From Syntrophaceae bacterium (GTDB lineage: Bacteria; Desulfobacterota; Syntrophia; Syntrophales; Smithellaceae): a stretch of 64,000 nucleotides of DNA. Positions 42,310 to 51,565 of the stretch are shown here, one piece after another; the stretch's first letter is position 1; each line of letters opens with the position of its first letter. Made by a program: the position numbers and the translations under genes. The notes under the pieces were generated by a model. It ran no database searches, was not told where the DNA came from, and saw nothing but the letters and a program-made list of their open reading frames with translations. The stretch is taken from positions 151,501-215,500 of the forward strand of contig JAHDKI010000020.1 of the NCBI GenBank assembly GCA_018436925.1. Reading direction: 5' to 3'.

Positions 42310-43493
42310 TCGAGTATGATGTCATCGTGATCGGGGCGGGCGTGGCCGGGTTCACCGCGGGGGCCGACCTGGCGGGGAAAGGCTACAAGGTGGCCGTGGT
42401 GACCACCGGGGAACCCACCGTCTGTCTGTCCACCGGGTGCATTGATCTTTGCGCCGGTCCCTCGGCTCGCGAGGGTCTGGAGGCCTTGCCGGATGAGCAC
42501 CCGCTTCGGAGATTATCGCTTGCGGATATGGAGGCGGCCCTAAACGGTTTTAAAAAAACAATGGACGATTTAGCCCTGACTTATACCGGCGGGCTCGACG
42601 TCAACCGGAAGGTCCTCTCCGCGCTGGGGTCGTTTAAAACGACCTGTCTGGTTCCCGATACGATGGCGGCTTCGCCGCAAACAAACGACGAAGCGATCCA
42701 TATCGTGACTTTCGAAGGACTCAAGGACTTCTACCCGGCTTATATTCTTTCCCGTTTCCCGCAGGCGTCTTTTTCCGTCTATGACGCGGGCGCCTCGACC
42801 ACGATGGGGATCGCCTCGCGCTTTGAACAGGGGCTCTTTCGCGAAGCCTTTGTGGCCTGGCTGGAAGGACAGCGCATCCGTGAAAACAAAATCGGCATTC
42901 CCGCCGTTCTGGGATTGGAAGACACCCAGGGGGTGCTCCGGGAGATCGAATACCATCTGGAACGTCCGGTTTTCGAGGTGCCGACGCTGCCGCCGTCGAT
43001 GCCGGGCCGCCGGTTGTTCAACGCGCTCAAAGCCCACTTCCGGAACCAGGGGGGCGACATCTACTGGAGCTGGCCGGTGGCCGGCGTTGAAAAAACGGGA
43101 CATCTTGTGGAAGCCGTCTTTACGCCTACCGACGGCAAGCCCAACAGCCTCAACGCTCGGGCCTTTATCCTGGCTTCCGGGTCATTCGTCGGAGGGGGGC
43201 TTACGGCGACCCGGGAGACGATTGTCGAGAACATTTTCCATTTGCCTGTTTTTGTGCCGTCGGCGCGGGCCGGCTGGTTTGAGGACAACTACTTTTCCGC
43301 CAATCACGCGATCAGCCGCGCGGGGGTTCTGGCCGATTCGTCGTTTCGCCCGGAAGGGGCGGGCTTTGAGAATGTGTTTGTCTGCGGCGGCATTCTGGCG
43401 CATGCGCAGATTTTGAAGTTCGGTTGCGGCAACGGGCTGTCTTTGACCACCGGCTATGCGGCGGCAAAAGCGTGCGCGGAGTATCTTTCATGA
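42306..43493 (+). CDS. glpB: Anaerobic glycerol-3-phosphate dehydrogenase subunit B
   Basis: 395 aa with a GTG start overlapping the glpA stop. YDVIVIGAGVAGFTAGADLAGKG is the nucleotide-binding start, and CLSTGCIDLC is a GlpB-type motif. GANSFVGGGL-type sequence near the end (ASGSFVGGGLTATRE) is also typical. GlpB is a flavoprotein that works with GlpA and GlpC in the membrane-associated complex. It overlaps glpC by 4 bp (ATGA), so the three subunits are translated in sequence. Confidence 0.93.
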   Translation: MIEYDVIVIGAGVAGFTAGADLAGKGYKVAVVTTGEPTVCLSTGCIDLCAGPSAREGLEALPDEHPLRRLSLADMEAALNGFKKTMDDLALTYTGGLDVNRKVLSALGSFKTTCLVPDTMAASPQTNDEAIHIVTFEGLKDFYPAYILSRFPQASFSVYDAGASTTMGIASRFEQGLFREAFVAWLEGQRIRENKIGIPAVLGLEDTQGVLREIEYHLERPVFEVPTLPPSMPGRRLFNALKAHFRNQGGDIYWSWPVAGVEKTGHLVEAVFTPTDGKPNSLNARAFILASGSFVGGGLTATRETIVENIFHLPVFVPSARAGWFEDNYFSANHAISRAGVLADSSFRPEGAGFENVFVCGGILAHAQILKFGCGNGLSLTTGYAAAKACAEYLS

Positions 43494-44680
43494 ATTTTGA
43501 ACACTGCATGCGCTGCACGATCTGCGTTGAGAATTGTCCGGTCTTCCGGGTCAATCCGGCCTTTCCCGGCCCCAAGCAGGCCGGCCCGGACGCCCAGCGT
43601 TTCCGATCCAAACGCGAAAAGGCCGTCGATGAGTGGGTGCTTTTGTGCAGCCAGTGCAAACGCTGCGAAATGAGCTGTCCCAGCGGGGTTGAACCGGCGC
43701 AGATCATTCTCGAAGCCCAGCAGCGTTTCGGCGCCGAGCATCCGCACACGCCGGCGCATCTGCTTTTCGCCAATAATTATTATTTAAGCGCGCTGGGATC
43801 GCTGACCGCGCCTGTGGCCAACCGCGTTGCCGCCACGGCGACGGGCCGGAAAATATTCAATGCGTTCGGCATCGCCACCAGCATACCTTTTCCGCCTTTT
43901 CGTTTCCGGAAACTCAGCCGGGAAAAAAAGACGCGCAGCCGTTCGGGCAGGAAGGTGGCTTTTTTTTACGGATGTTTCATCAACTTCTACCGCCCGGATA
44001 TCGGCAGAAAGATCATTCGTCTGTTGCAATATTTCGGCATCGATGTGGTCCTGCCGCCCCAGTGGTGCTGCGGCCTGCCGGCGCTGGGCAACGGCAACCT
44101 GTCGCTGGCGCGTTCGTTTGCCCTGAAAAACGCCGCTTCGCTTTCAAACTATGTGGATGCGGGGTACGATATTCTTTACAGTTGCACGTCCTGCGGATTG
44201 TGTCTTTTGCATGATTACCAGAGAATTCTGGATGTTCCTCAGGCCAAAAAAATCGCCGAGCGGACTTTCGACCTGCATGAATACCTTCTGCGGCTGATCA
44301 ACGACGGAGATATTGAACCGGCTTTTACTGAGGTTAGGCGGGCGCTGGCCTATCATATTCCTTGTCATCTGCGCGCCTTGAAAATCGGGTATCCCGCCGT
44401 CAAGCTTCTGGAACGCATTCCCGGTTTGTCGTGCGCCGTTCTGGATGACTCATGCTGCGGCCTGTCCGGAAGTTACGGCTTTAAAAAAAGCAACGAGGCC
44501 ACCGCCATGGAGCTGGGGCGGCGGGCGGTTTACCGGATTTCCAAAACCGGCGCCGAGGCCATTGTCGCTGATTGCGGATCATGCCGGATGCAGCTGGGCG
44601 CATTGTCTGAACTCGAAGCATTTGATCCCGTCGAGATTCTATGCGAGTCTTTAAATATCTGTGCGCCTAAAACCGGCTGA
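43490..44680 (+). CDS. glpC: Anaerobic glycerol-3-phosphate dehydrogenase subunit C
   Basis: 396 aa, the same length as E. coli GlpC. Two 4Fe-4S motifs lie near the N-terminus (CMRCTICVENCPVF and CSQCKRCEMSCPSG). Two cysteine-rich CCG domains follow (WCCGLPALGN with SCTSCGLC, and DSCCGLSGSYG with DCGSCRMQLG). It anchors the complex to the membrane and transfers electrons to menaquinone. I use ATG 43490, which overlaps the glpB stop; the frame runs 22 codons further upstream inside glpB. Confidence 0.94.
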   Translation: MNFEHCMRCTICVENCPVFRVNPAFPGPKQAGPDAQRFRSKREKAVDEWVLLCSQCKRCEMSCPSGVEPAQIILEAQQRFGAEHPHTPAHLLFANNYYLSALGSLTAPVANRVAATATGRKIFNAFGIATSIPFPPFRFRKLSREKKTRSRSGRKVAFFYGCFINFYRPDIGRKIIRLLQYFGIDVVLPPQWCCGLPALGNGNLSLARSFALKNAASLSNYVDAGYDILYSCTSCGLCLLHDYQRILDVPQAKKIAERTFDLHEYLLRLINDGDIEPAFTEVRRALAYHIPCHLRALKIGYPAVKLLERIPGLSCAVLDDSCCGLSGSYGFKKSNEATAMELGRRAVYRISKTGAEAIVADCGSCRMQLGALSELEAFDPVEILCESLNICAPKTG

Positions 44681-44737
44681 CCGGAAAAAGGTTTTCAAAG
44701 GCGGCGACCGCGTGATTCGACGCTATGGAGGAGAGTT

Positions 44738-45583
44738 ATGCAATACATGATTACATCAAAAGCACAGCTCAACGACGGCTTTGCCATGCCCCGCTTTGGT
44801 CTGGGAACCTTTCTGTCGGACGCGGGCCAGGCGACCCAAGATGCCGTTTCATGGGCGCTTGCGGCCGGGTATCGCCATATCGACACTGCGCGGATATACG
44901 GCAACGAGCGAGATGTCGGATGGGCGGTTCGGGAAAGCGGGATTCCGCGTTCGGATATTTTTATCACGACCAAAGTCTGGAATGACGATCAGGGCTACGA
45001 CTCGACGCTTCGAGCCTGCGAGGCCAGCCTCAAACGCCTGAGGATGGACTATGTGGATTTATACCTGATCCACTGGCCAGTGGCGGGAAGACGCAGCGAG
45101 ACCTGGAAGGCGCTCGTGCGGCTGAAACAATCGGGTGAGGTCCGCTCGATCGGCGTCAGCAATTACATGATCCGTCACCTTGAAGAGCTTTTGAGTGAAA
45201 CCGACATCGTCCCGGCGGTGAATCAGTTCGAACTCAGCCCGTTTCTTCAGCGGAAAAAACTGGTCGCCTATTGCCGCGAGAGAGGAATTCTCGTGGAGTC
45301 CTACAGCACGCTTGGACGCGGGCAGAAGCTCACGGACGTCAGATTGGCAGCCATCGGCAGGAAGTATGGAAAAACGCCGGCGCAGGTCGCGCTGCGATGG
45401 GCCCTGCAAAGCGACATAGCCGTCATTCCGAAATCCGTTCATAAAGAGAGAATTCTTGAAAACGCGGCGATCTTCGATTTTGACATTGCGCCGGACGACA
45501 TGCGGGCAATGGCGGAACTGGATGAAGACTATTCGGTGATTCCCGCTGCGTGGGATCCCGAAACGTCCGATCAATGGGCATGA
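44738..45583 (+). CDS. Aldo/keto reductase
   Basis: 281 aa AKR. FGLGTF near the N-terminus, AGYRHIDTARIYGNERDVG with the catalytic Asp/Tyr, VDLYLIHWPV with the His, and IGVSNY follow the family order. AVIPKSVHKERILENAAIFDF near the end is the NADPH-binding block. GGAGGAG precedes the ATG. It reduces aldehydes or ketones and may act on C3 compounds from glycerol, given glpABC upstream and an alcohol dehydrogenase downstream, but the substrate is unknown. Confidence 0.9.
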   Translation: MQYMITSKAQLNDGFAMPRFGLGTFLSDAGQATQDAVSWALAAGYRHIDTARIYGNERDVGWAVRESGIPRSDIFITTKVWNDDQGYDSTLRACEASLKRLRMDYVDLYLIHWPVAGRRSETWKALVRLKQSGEVRSIGVSNYMIRHLEELLSETDIVPAVNQFELSPFLQRKKLVAYCRERGILVESYSTLGRGQKLTDVRLAAIGRKYGKTPAQVALRWALQSDIAVIPKSVHKERILENAAIFDFDIAPDDMRAMAELDEDYSVIPAAWDPETSDQWA

Positions 45584-45612
45584 TCTAAAGAAGCGCACGG
45601 AGAGTATTCGGC

Positions 45613-46770
45613 ATGCTTGATTTTACTTTTTACAATCCCGCAAGAATATTTTTCGGCCGCGGCAGTATCGGGAAAATCGGAACATCGATTCCATTTGAAG
45701 CTTGTGTGATGCTGATTTACGGCGCCCGGAGCGCCAAGCGGTTCGGTGTTGTGGATGAAGTCAAACAGGCACTGCCCGGCAGGCGCGTGCTGGAGTTCGG
45801 CGGCGTTGAACCGAATCCGGACTATGAAACGCTGCTTGAGGCCATTGCGCCGGCCCGGCGCGATCGTGTGGATTTTCTTGTGGGCATCGGAGGCGGCTCG
45901 GTGATTGACGGGGCCAAGTTTCTGGCTGCCGCTATTCCTTTCGACGGAGATCCCGCGAGCCTTTTGGAAGACAAGGGGGCGCGCATACGCCAAGCCTTGC
46001 CGATCGGGGCGGTGGTCACACTGCCTGCCAGCGGTTCGGAAATGAATAACCGGGCGATTCTCTCCCGCCGTGCACTGGTCATTAAAAAGGCGATCATGAA
46101 TGACCACCTGTTTCCTCGTTTTGCCGCGCTGGATCCGGAAAAAACCTTCACGCTGCCTGCCAAATATATCGGCAACGGGGTCGTCGATACATTTGTTCAT
46201 ATTCTTGAACAATATCTCACCTATCCGGTCGGCGGGCATGTCCAGGACCGACTGGCGGAAGGCTTGATGCTGTCCCTCGTGGATAACGGGCCGAAGGCGC
46301 TTGCCGATCCGCAAAACTATGAGCTTCGCGCCAATCTGATGTGGGCCGCGACACTCGGGCTCAACGGTCTGATCGGCGCGGGTGTGCCGCAGGACTGGGC
46401 CGCGCATCGAGCGGGCTATGAGCTGACCGCTCTGTACGGCCTGGATCATGCGGAAACGCTCGCCATTCTCGTTCCGGCGATGATGAAAGTCCGCTCGGAT
46501 GGAAAAAGGATCAAGTTGCTTCAGTATGCCAAGCGGGTATGGGGCCTGGATGACGGCGATGAAAGCATCCGGATGAACGCGGCCATCGAACAGACCCGCC
46601 GCTTTTTCGAGCGAATGGGTCTTTCCACTCGCATCAGCGACTATCGAATTGATGGATTTTGCGTGGATCGGGTGATTGAACAACTTGAGGCGCACGGCAT
46701 GACGGCGCTGGGCGAGCATGGGGACTTAACGCTTGACCAAATGCGCCGGGTTTTTGAGGTATGCAGTTGA
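45613..46770 (+). CDS. Iron-containing alcohol dehydrogenase (YqhD/BDH-like)
   Basis: 385 aa. FYNPARIFFGRGSIGKI is the usual start; GIGGGSVIDGAKF (near 95) binds NAD(P)H. LPASGSEMNNRAILS and DTFVHILEQYLTYP carry metal-binding residues, and GLDHAETLAILVPAMM supplies the later histidine. It resembles NADPH-dependent butanol/aldehyde reductases of the YqhD type. It follows the aldo/keto reductase by 29 bp with a GGAG site, so the pair is co-transcribed. A role in disposing of reducing power from glycerol or aldehydes is inferred. Confidence 0.9.
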   Translation: MLDFTFYNPARIFFGRGSIGKIGTSIPFEACVMLIYGARSAKRFGVVDEVKQALPGRRVLEFGGVEPNPDYETLLEAIAPARRDRVDFLVGIGGGSVIDGAKFLAAAIPFDGDPASLLEDKGARIRQALPIGAVVTLPASGSEMNNRAILSRRALVIKKAIMNDHLFPRFAALDPEKTFTLPAKYIGNGVVDTFVHILEQYLTYPVGGHVQDRLAEGLMLSLVDNGPKALADPQNYELRANLMWAATLGLNGLIGAGVPQDWAAHRAGYELTALYGLDHAETLAILVPAMMKVRSDGKRIKLLQYAKRVWGLDDGDESIRMNAAIEQTRRFFERMGLSTRISDYRIDGFCVDRVIEQLEAHGMTALGEHGDLTLDQMRRVFEVCS

Positions 46771-46818
46771 AATGCCGTTAAGGCGTGAAGCAGTCCGGTG
46801 ATCTGAAAATTATAACAG

Positions 46819-46847
46819 TTGACATCCCGCGGGCGATTAAGTAGTGT
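46819..46847 (+). promoter_or_regulatory. Sigma-70-type promoter of the OmpA-family gene
   Basis: Consensus TTGACA and TAGTGT are 17 bases apart. Transcription would begin near 46854, giving a leader of about 97 bases with two short hairpins (46864-46874 and 46899-46917). Confidence 0.6.
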
Positions 46848-46898
46848 CATATCAGCTTTCCAAGCGAAGTTCGCTAACTAAAAACATTTCCAACGAAG

Positions 46899-46917
46899 CC
46901 GTTGAAGGGTTCAACGG
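46899..46917 (+). promoter_or_regulatory. Hairpin in the OmpA-family mRNA leader
   Basis: CCGTTGAA and TTCAACGG pair perfectly around a 3-base loop, about 33 bases before the ATG. Stable 5' hairpins commonly protect outer-membrane protein mRNAs. A small GCGAA-G-TTCGC hairpin lies just upstream. Confidence 0.5.
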
Positions 46918-46950
46918 GTTAAAAATGAAATTAAAAAAAGGAGTTTTTTT

Positions 46951-48138
46951 ATGAGAAAAGTAATAATTTTAGCGGCGGTCCTGTTGACGGTGGCCTTTGC
47001 CGCAACCGCGTTTGCGCAGGTGAATGCCGGATCGATCCACATCTCTCCGACCATCGGCGGGTATGCATTCGAAGGCAATGAGGATATTGAAAACGGTTTG
47101 AGCCTCGGAGTGCGTGCCGGATACAACTTCACCAAGTACTTCGGCGTTGAAGGGTTTGCGCATTATGTGCCGACGGAAGTCGAAGGCGGCATCAACAATG
47201 GGAAAAATATGAATTTCCTGGGATACGGCATCGAAGGCATTTTTCATCTTCTGCCGGATAGCCCGATCGTTCCATTTCTTGCGGCCGGCATCGGCGGTGT
47301 CCATTACAGCTTCAGCACGGAAGATACCACGGAAGACCGATCCAATAAGTTGGCCGCTGATTACGGCGCGGGCGTGAAGTTTTTCCTCACGGACAATGTG
47401 GCCCTTCGGGCGGATCTGCGTCACGTCATCCCCTTTGACGGAACGCACAATAACCTGCTTTATACGGTCGGACTGACGTTTGCCTTCGGCGGCGCGAAGA
47501 AAGCCGCTGAGCCGGTTGCCGCTCCGGCTCCCGCGCCCGCTCCGGTGGTTGTGGATTCCGACAAAGACGGCGTTCCGGATGATCGCGACAAATGCCCCGG
47601 CACGCCCGCCGGCGTAGCGGTCGATCAAGACGGCTGTCCGCTGGATTCCGATAAAGACGGCGTTCCGGATTATCTCGACAAGTGTCCCGGCACGCCCGCC
47701 GGTGTGAAGGTCGATAAAGACGGCTGCCCGCCGCCGGTTGTTCAGGAAGTCAAGAAAGAAGCGGCCAAACCGGTCATTCTTGAAAAAGGCAAAGTGACCC
47801 TCAATGTGCAGTTCGATACGGACAAGGCCGTGATCAAAAAAGGATTCTACAGCGACATCGACGATCTGGCCGAAGTCATGAAACAGCATCCCGATTTGAA
47901 TGTCGCGATCGACGGCTATACCGACAGTGTCGGCGCCGCGGCGTATAACAAGCGATTGTCCCAGCAGCGAGCGGACGCGGTCGTTAAATACATGGTGGAC
48001 AATCACGGCATCGATGCGTCGCGACTCAAAGCCAACGGCTTTGGCGAGGAAAACCCCGTTGCGTCGAACGACACGCGTGAAGGTCGGGCCCAGAACCGCC
48101 GTGTTGAAGCGGTCGCGGAGTTTATCATTAAAAAATAG
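46951..48138 (+). CDS. OmpA-family outer-membrane protein with thrombospondin type 3 repeats
   Basis: 395 aa. A signal peptide ends in ATAFA-Q. An eight-strand barrel follows (about 25-180), then a Pro/Ala linker with APAPAPAP. Two calcium-binding thrombospondin type 3 repeats (DSDKDGVPDDRDKCPGTPAG and a near copy) lie around 195-245. The OmpA C-terminal peptidoglycan-binding domain (FDTDKAVIKK ... IDGYTDSVGAAAYNKRLSQQ) closes the protein. It links outer membrane and cell wall. It has its own promoter, an AAAGGAG site and a strong terminator, so it is a single-gene unit. Confidence 0.93.
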   Translation: MRKVIILAAVLLTVAFAATAFAQVNAGSIHISPTIGGYAFEGNEDIENGLSLGVRAGYNFTKYFGVEGFAHYVPTEVEGGINNGKNMNFLGYGIEGIFHLLPDSPIVPFLAAGIGGVHYSFSTEDTTEDRSNKLAADYGAGVKFFLTDNVALRADLRHVIPFDGTHNNLLYTVGLTFAFGGAKKAAEPVAAPAPAPAPVVVDSDKDGVPDDRDKCPGTPAGVAVDQDGCPLDSDKDGVPDYLDKCPGTPAGVKVDKDGCPPPVVQEVKKEAAKPVILEKGKVTLNVQFDTDKAVIKKGFYSDIDDLAEVMKQHPDLNVAIDGYTDSVGAAAYNKRLSQQRADAVVKYMVDNHGIDASRLKANGFGEENPVASNDTREGRAQNRRVEAVAEFIIKK

Positions 48139-48172
48139 CAGGCGATGGGCTATTGGCTATAGGCGATAGGTC
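48139..48172. repeat. Short heptamer array (CTATAGG type)
   Basis: Five 7-bp units (CGATGGG, CTATTGG, CTATAGG, CGATAGG and a partial unit) start at the TAG stop of the OmpA-family gene and end before its terminator. They share the period but not the sequence of the arrays in the polysaccharide locus. Confidence 0.6.
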
Positions 48173-48194
48173 CTGAGCTTAAGTGTTTCATGAG

Positions 48195-48230
48195 GCGGGG
48201 AGTGGACAAAATCCATTCCCCGCTTTTTTT
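48195..48230 (+). terminator. Rho-independent terminator after the OmpA-family gene
   Basis: GCGGGGAGTGGA pairs with TCCATTCCCCGC (one internal mismatch) around a 5-base loop and is followed by seven T residues. Confidence 0.92.
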
Positions 48231-48278
48231 GGGCGATGCGGAAAGTCATGGATAATTTGCTTTCGCGTTGCGGATGTT

Positions 48279-49496
48279 TTATCTGCTGATCGGTTTGCGC
48301 AACACGGCAAAAGCGGGGGCCTGGACGGCGGAGTCCAGCCGGATGCGACTGCCGCTATGGGCTTTATCGATTCTGCGGCCGTCGCCGCTCCAAAGCGTGT
48401 CGGTTTTGATCGGAACGGTTTGATCCGGAAGAAGCAGATCGAGGCTTTCTCCGGCCGTCAGAGCATTGCGGAGTTCGATCTCAATTTGCGCCGGATGGCT
48501 CAGGCAGCCAATGACGATGCCCGCGGGTTCGTGGGTTTGAATCATTTTGATTGCGGGCGAGGTTTCATTGATTTTTTCGTTTGTGAAGGCAAAGCCGGTC
48601 GTATAGCCGCGGTGCGAGACTGTCTTGAGTTCGGCAAGCCATTCCGGATCGAACCGGTAGGACTCCTTTTGCGCAAAGACTGCATCCAGGGCCAGACGGT
48701 AGGCGCGCGTCACCACCGCGACATAGTAAGAGGATTTCATGCGTCCTTCGACTTTCAGCCCGGCGATGCCGGCGGCGCAGATCTCCGGCAGATACTCGAT
48801 CAGGCACAAATCTTTGGAGCTCAGCAAATACGTGAAACGCTCATCTTCCTGAAGAATCAGAGGGTCATCCGGCCTCGTTTTTTCATCCAGCCGGTATTCC
48901 CATCGGCAGGGCTGCGAACAGTCGCCTTCGTTGGCGCTGCGGCGGTTGCGGTAAGCCGAAAGAAAGCAGCGGCCGGAGTAGCTCATGCACATCGCGCCAT
49001 GCACAAAGATTTCCAGTTCCATGTCCGGAACCGATTTGGCGATGGCGGCGACTTCTTTGAGAGTCAGTTCCCGGGCGGAAATGATGCGATGCACGCCCTG
49101 ATTGCGCCAGAAACGGACTGCCGCGGCGTTGGTGGTGTTCGCTTGCGTGCTTAAATGGATGGGCAAATCCGGTTTGATGCGGCCAATCAGTTCCAGCAGG
49201 CCCGGATCGCTGATGATCAGAGCGTCGATGCCTGTGTCGATGACATCCGGCAGGATTTTCCGGGCGCGGTGATAATCCGAATCGCGAATAAAAGCATTGG
49301 CCGCCGCGTACACACGCGCGCCTTGCCGATGCGATTCCCGGACGCCGTCTTCGAGATCCGCAAGCGACATTTCGGCTGACGGGGCGCGCAGGCTTAATCC
49401 GTCCACGCCGGTGTAAACCGCATCCGCCCCGTATAGAAGCGCTGTGCGAAGTTTTTCGAGATTGCCTGCCGGGATCAGCAGTTCCGGACGTTCCAT
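48279..49496 (-). CDS. Peptidase U32 family protein (TrhP/YegQ-like)
   Basis: 405 aa. PELLIPAGNLEKLRTALLYGADAVY is the conserved start, and ELEIFVHGAMCMSYSGRCFLS near 165-185 is the U32 signature. A cysteine pair in EGDCSQPCRWEY follows. In E. coli, U32 members TrhP/YegQ and RlhA hydroxylate tRNA or rRNA, needing a prephenate-linked and iron-sulphur pathway. That is a more likely role than proteolysis. It is the last gene of the pyr-recO transcription unit, 12 bp after recO. Confidence 0.88.
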   Translation of the reverse strand: MERPELLIPAGNLEKLRTALLYGADAVYTGVDGLSLRAPSAEMSLADLEDGVRESHRQGARVYAAANAFIRDSDYHRARKILPDVIDTGIDALIISDPGLLELIGRIKPDLPIHLSTQANTTNAAAVRFWRNQGVHRIISARELTLKEVAAIAKSVPDMELEIFVHGAMCMSYSGRCFLSAYRNRRSANEGDCSQPCRWEYRLDEKTRPDDPLILQEDERFTYLLSSKDLCLIEYLPEICAAGIAGLKVEGRMKSSYYVAVVTRAYRLALDAVFAQKESYRFDPEWLAELKTVSHRGYTTGFAFTNEKINETSPAIKMIQTHEPAGIVIGCLSHPAQIEIELRNALTAGESLDLLLPDQTVPIKTDTLWSGDGRRIDKAHSGSRIRLDSAVQAPAFAVLRKPISR

Positions 49497-49508
49497 AGCG
49501 CGTCTCCG

Positions 49509-50282
49509 TCAGGGGCAAAAACGCCGAACCTGCTCCATGACCTTGAGCGATTTGACTTCCTTGCCGATGATATGCGAGATGAATCCGCACAGAAGGTTTC
49601 GCGATTCGGCGGCGATGCCGTCGGCCAGACACACCTGTTTGATTCTGTCGATTTCCATGTCGCGGCCTAAAAGCAGGGTCCGGAGCGTTCCCGGCGACAC
49701 GCTTAAGTCATAGCGTTGGGGGCTGGCGCAGGCGGAACAAAGAATGCCGCCTTCTTTAGGATAGAAGTAGTAGGCGTTGCCGTTGGTCAAGGGGGCTTTG
49801 CAGCGGACGCACGTTTCCAAAGACGGCAGGAACCCGGCGATTTTAAGCAGACGCATTTCGTAGAAGCGGATCATCGCCTCGGTGACTTTCTCCCGCTTAA
49901 GCATCGACAAAAAGTCGGCAACCAGAAAGAAAAGACTTTCGTTGGATTTGCCCTCCGGGCTGAAATGGTCGAGCAGATCGATGAAGTAGGAGGCCGTCAG
50001 GGTCTTTTCCAGATCCTCGCGGATTCCGTCGAAGTGATCGATCATGTCGCAGGATTCAATGAAGACCAGACCGTCGCGGTTTTTGCGCAAAAAAATCATG
50101 TCGGCCAGTGAAAACGGTTCAAATACATTGGCAAAGCGCTTCTTGCTGCGTTTGGCGCCCTTGGCGATGCCGCGGATTTTCCCATAGGGTCGGGTGTAGA
50201 AACTGACGATCAGATCGGATTCGCCGTAGCTGTAAGTGCGCAGGACAAATCCGGGGGCTTTGAGAGTTTCTCCGGCGCTCAT
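49509..50282 (-). CDS. recO: DNA repair protein RecO
   Basis: 257 aa. FVLRTYSYGESDLIVSFYTRPYGKIRGIAKGAKRS at the N-terminus is the OB-fold start of RecO. A zinc site CVRCK ... CSAC lies around residues 155-180. RecO loads RecA on SSB-coated gaps together with RecR. The gene overlaps pyrC by 4 bp, so it is translated with the pyrimidine operon, an arrangement with no obvious functional logic. Confidence 0.92.
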   Translation of the reverse strand: MSAGETLKAPGFVLRTYSYGESDLIVSFYTRPYGKIRGIAKGAKRSKKRFANVFEPFSLADMIFLRKNRDGLVFIESCDMIDHFDGIREDLEKTLTASYFIDLLDHFSPEGKSNESLFFLVADFLSMLKREKVTEAMIRFYEMRLLKIAGFLPSLETCVRCKAPLTNGNAYYFYPKEGGILCSACASPQRYDLSVSPGTLRTLLLGRDMEIDRIKQVCLADGIAAESRNLLCGFISHIIGKEVKSLKVMEQVRRFCP

Positions 50283-51565
50283 TGTGAAGCCAGGCCATTG
50301 TATTTAATCTCGCCGCCGACAATCGTCAATACGGCGCGGCCGGGAAGGGCGCAGCCGCCGAAAGGCGAGTTTTTCCCGCGGGATCGAAAAGCCTTGAGAT
50401 CCACTGTCCAGGGGCGGTTCGGGTCGATCACCGTGATATCGGCGCAGGCGCCCGGCGCGAGGCTGGCCGAAGGCAGATTCAGGATGCGCGCCGGGTTGAG
50501 GCTCATTTTGGCGATCAGGTCCGGCCAGGACAGCACGCCGTCTTCAATCAGCTTAAGACTCAGGCCCAGCGACGTTTCCAGGCCGCTGATGCCGTTTGAC
50601 GCGTATTCAAACTCCACTTCCTTGTCCGTGCGGGCGTGCGGCGCGTGATCGCAGGCGATGACGTCGAGCGTTCCGTCGGCCAGTCCCTCTTTGATCGCGG
50701 CGACATCCTCGGCGGTTCGCAAAGGCGGGTTGACCTTGAAGGCGGTGTTGTAGCCGGTCAGCGATTCGTCGGTCAGCGTGAAGTAATGCGGCGCGGTTTC
50801 CGCCGTGACGCGAACGCCTCTTTTTTTGGCCTCGCGGAGGATGCGGACGGCGCCGGCGGTGCTGACGTGCGCGATGTGGATGCGGGTGCCGGAGTATTCC
50901 GCGATCAGAATGTCGCGGTTCGCGATGATGTCTTCGGCGATCGCGGGAATGCCCCTCATGCCGAGGATTGTGGAGTAATACCCTTCATGCATCAGGCCTC
51001 CCGCGGACAAGGATAAATCCTCGCAGTGCTGGATAACCGTCAAGCCCAGCGACTCGGCGTATTCAAGCGTCCGACGCATGAGCGCCGCGTCCATGACGGG
51101 CTTGCCGTCGTCGGACAGAGCCACCGCGCCGGCATCCTTCAGGTCGGCGAATTCCGTCATCTGGCGGCCTTCCTGCCCCAGGCTCACGGCCGCGATGGGA
51201 TAAATCCGGGCGAGGCCGGCTTCTCCCGCGCGGCGCAGAATGAATTCGGTGATCGACCGGGTGTCGTTGACCGGCAGGGTGTTGGGCATGCAGGCCACGG
51301 CGGTGAACCCGCCGGCCACCGCGGCGGCCGCGCCCGTGGCGACGGTTTCTTTGTATTCCTGCCCCGGCTCGCGCAGATGGACGTGCATGTCGATCAGGCC
51401 GGGCGAGACGATAAGGCCGCCGACGTCCAGGGTTTGTGTTTCCGGCGGCGCCTGAAGATCCGGGCCGCAGGCGGCAATGGTTCCGTTTTTCACCAGAAGA
51501 TCCATCACGCCGTCTATGTTCCGGGACGGATCGAGAATCCGTCCGCCTTTCAAAAGCAGGTTCAT
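50279..51565 (-). CDS. pyrC: Dihydroorotase
   Basis: 428 aa, type I dihydroorotase. [16 protein letters not shown] near 60-75 contains the metal-binding Hx[19 protein letters not shown] and ACDHAPH with the catalytic Asp follow in order. It makes dihydroorotate from carbamoyl-aspartate in the third step of pyrimidine synthesis. It overlaps pyrB by 4 bp (ATGA), and such pairs often form a physical complex. Confidence 0.96.
   Translation of the reverse strand: MNLLLKGGRILDPSRNIDGVMDLLVKNGTIAACGPDLQAPPETQTLDVGGLIVSPGLIDMHVHLREPGQEYKETVATGAAAAVAGGFTAVACMPNTLPVNDTRSITEFILRRAGEAGLARIYPIAAVSLGQEGRQMTEFADLKDAGAVALSDDGKPVMDAALMRRTLEYAESLGLTVIQHCEDLSLSAGGLMHEGYYSTILGMRGIPAIAEDIIANRDILIAEYSGTRIHIAHVSTAGAVRILREAKKRGVRVTAETAPHYFTLTDESLTGYNTAFKVNPPLRTAEDVAAIKEGLADGTLDVIACDHAPHARTDKEVEFEYASNGISGLETSLGLSLKLIEDGVLSWPDLIAKMSLNPARILNLPSASLAPGACADITVIDPNRPWTVDLKAFRSRGKNSPFGGCALPGRAVLTIVGGEIKYNGLASQ

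Noticed and set aside
45571-46719. 382-codon minus-strand frame
   Set aside because: Antisense shadow of the iron alcohol dehydrogenase gene.
46969-48006. 345-codon minus-strand frame
   Set aside because: Antisense shadow of the OmpA-family gene, caused by its repeats and codon bias.
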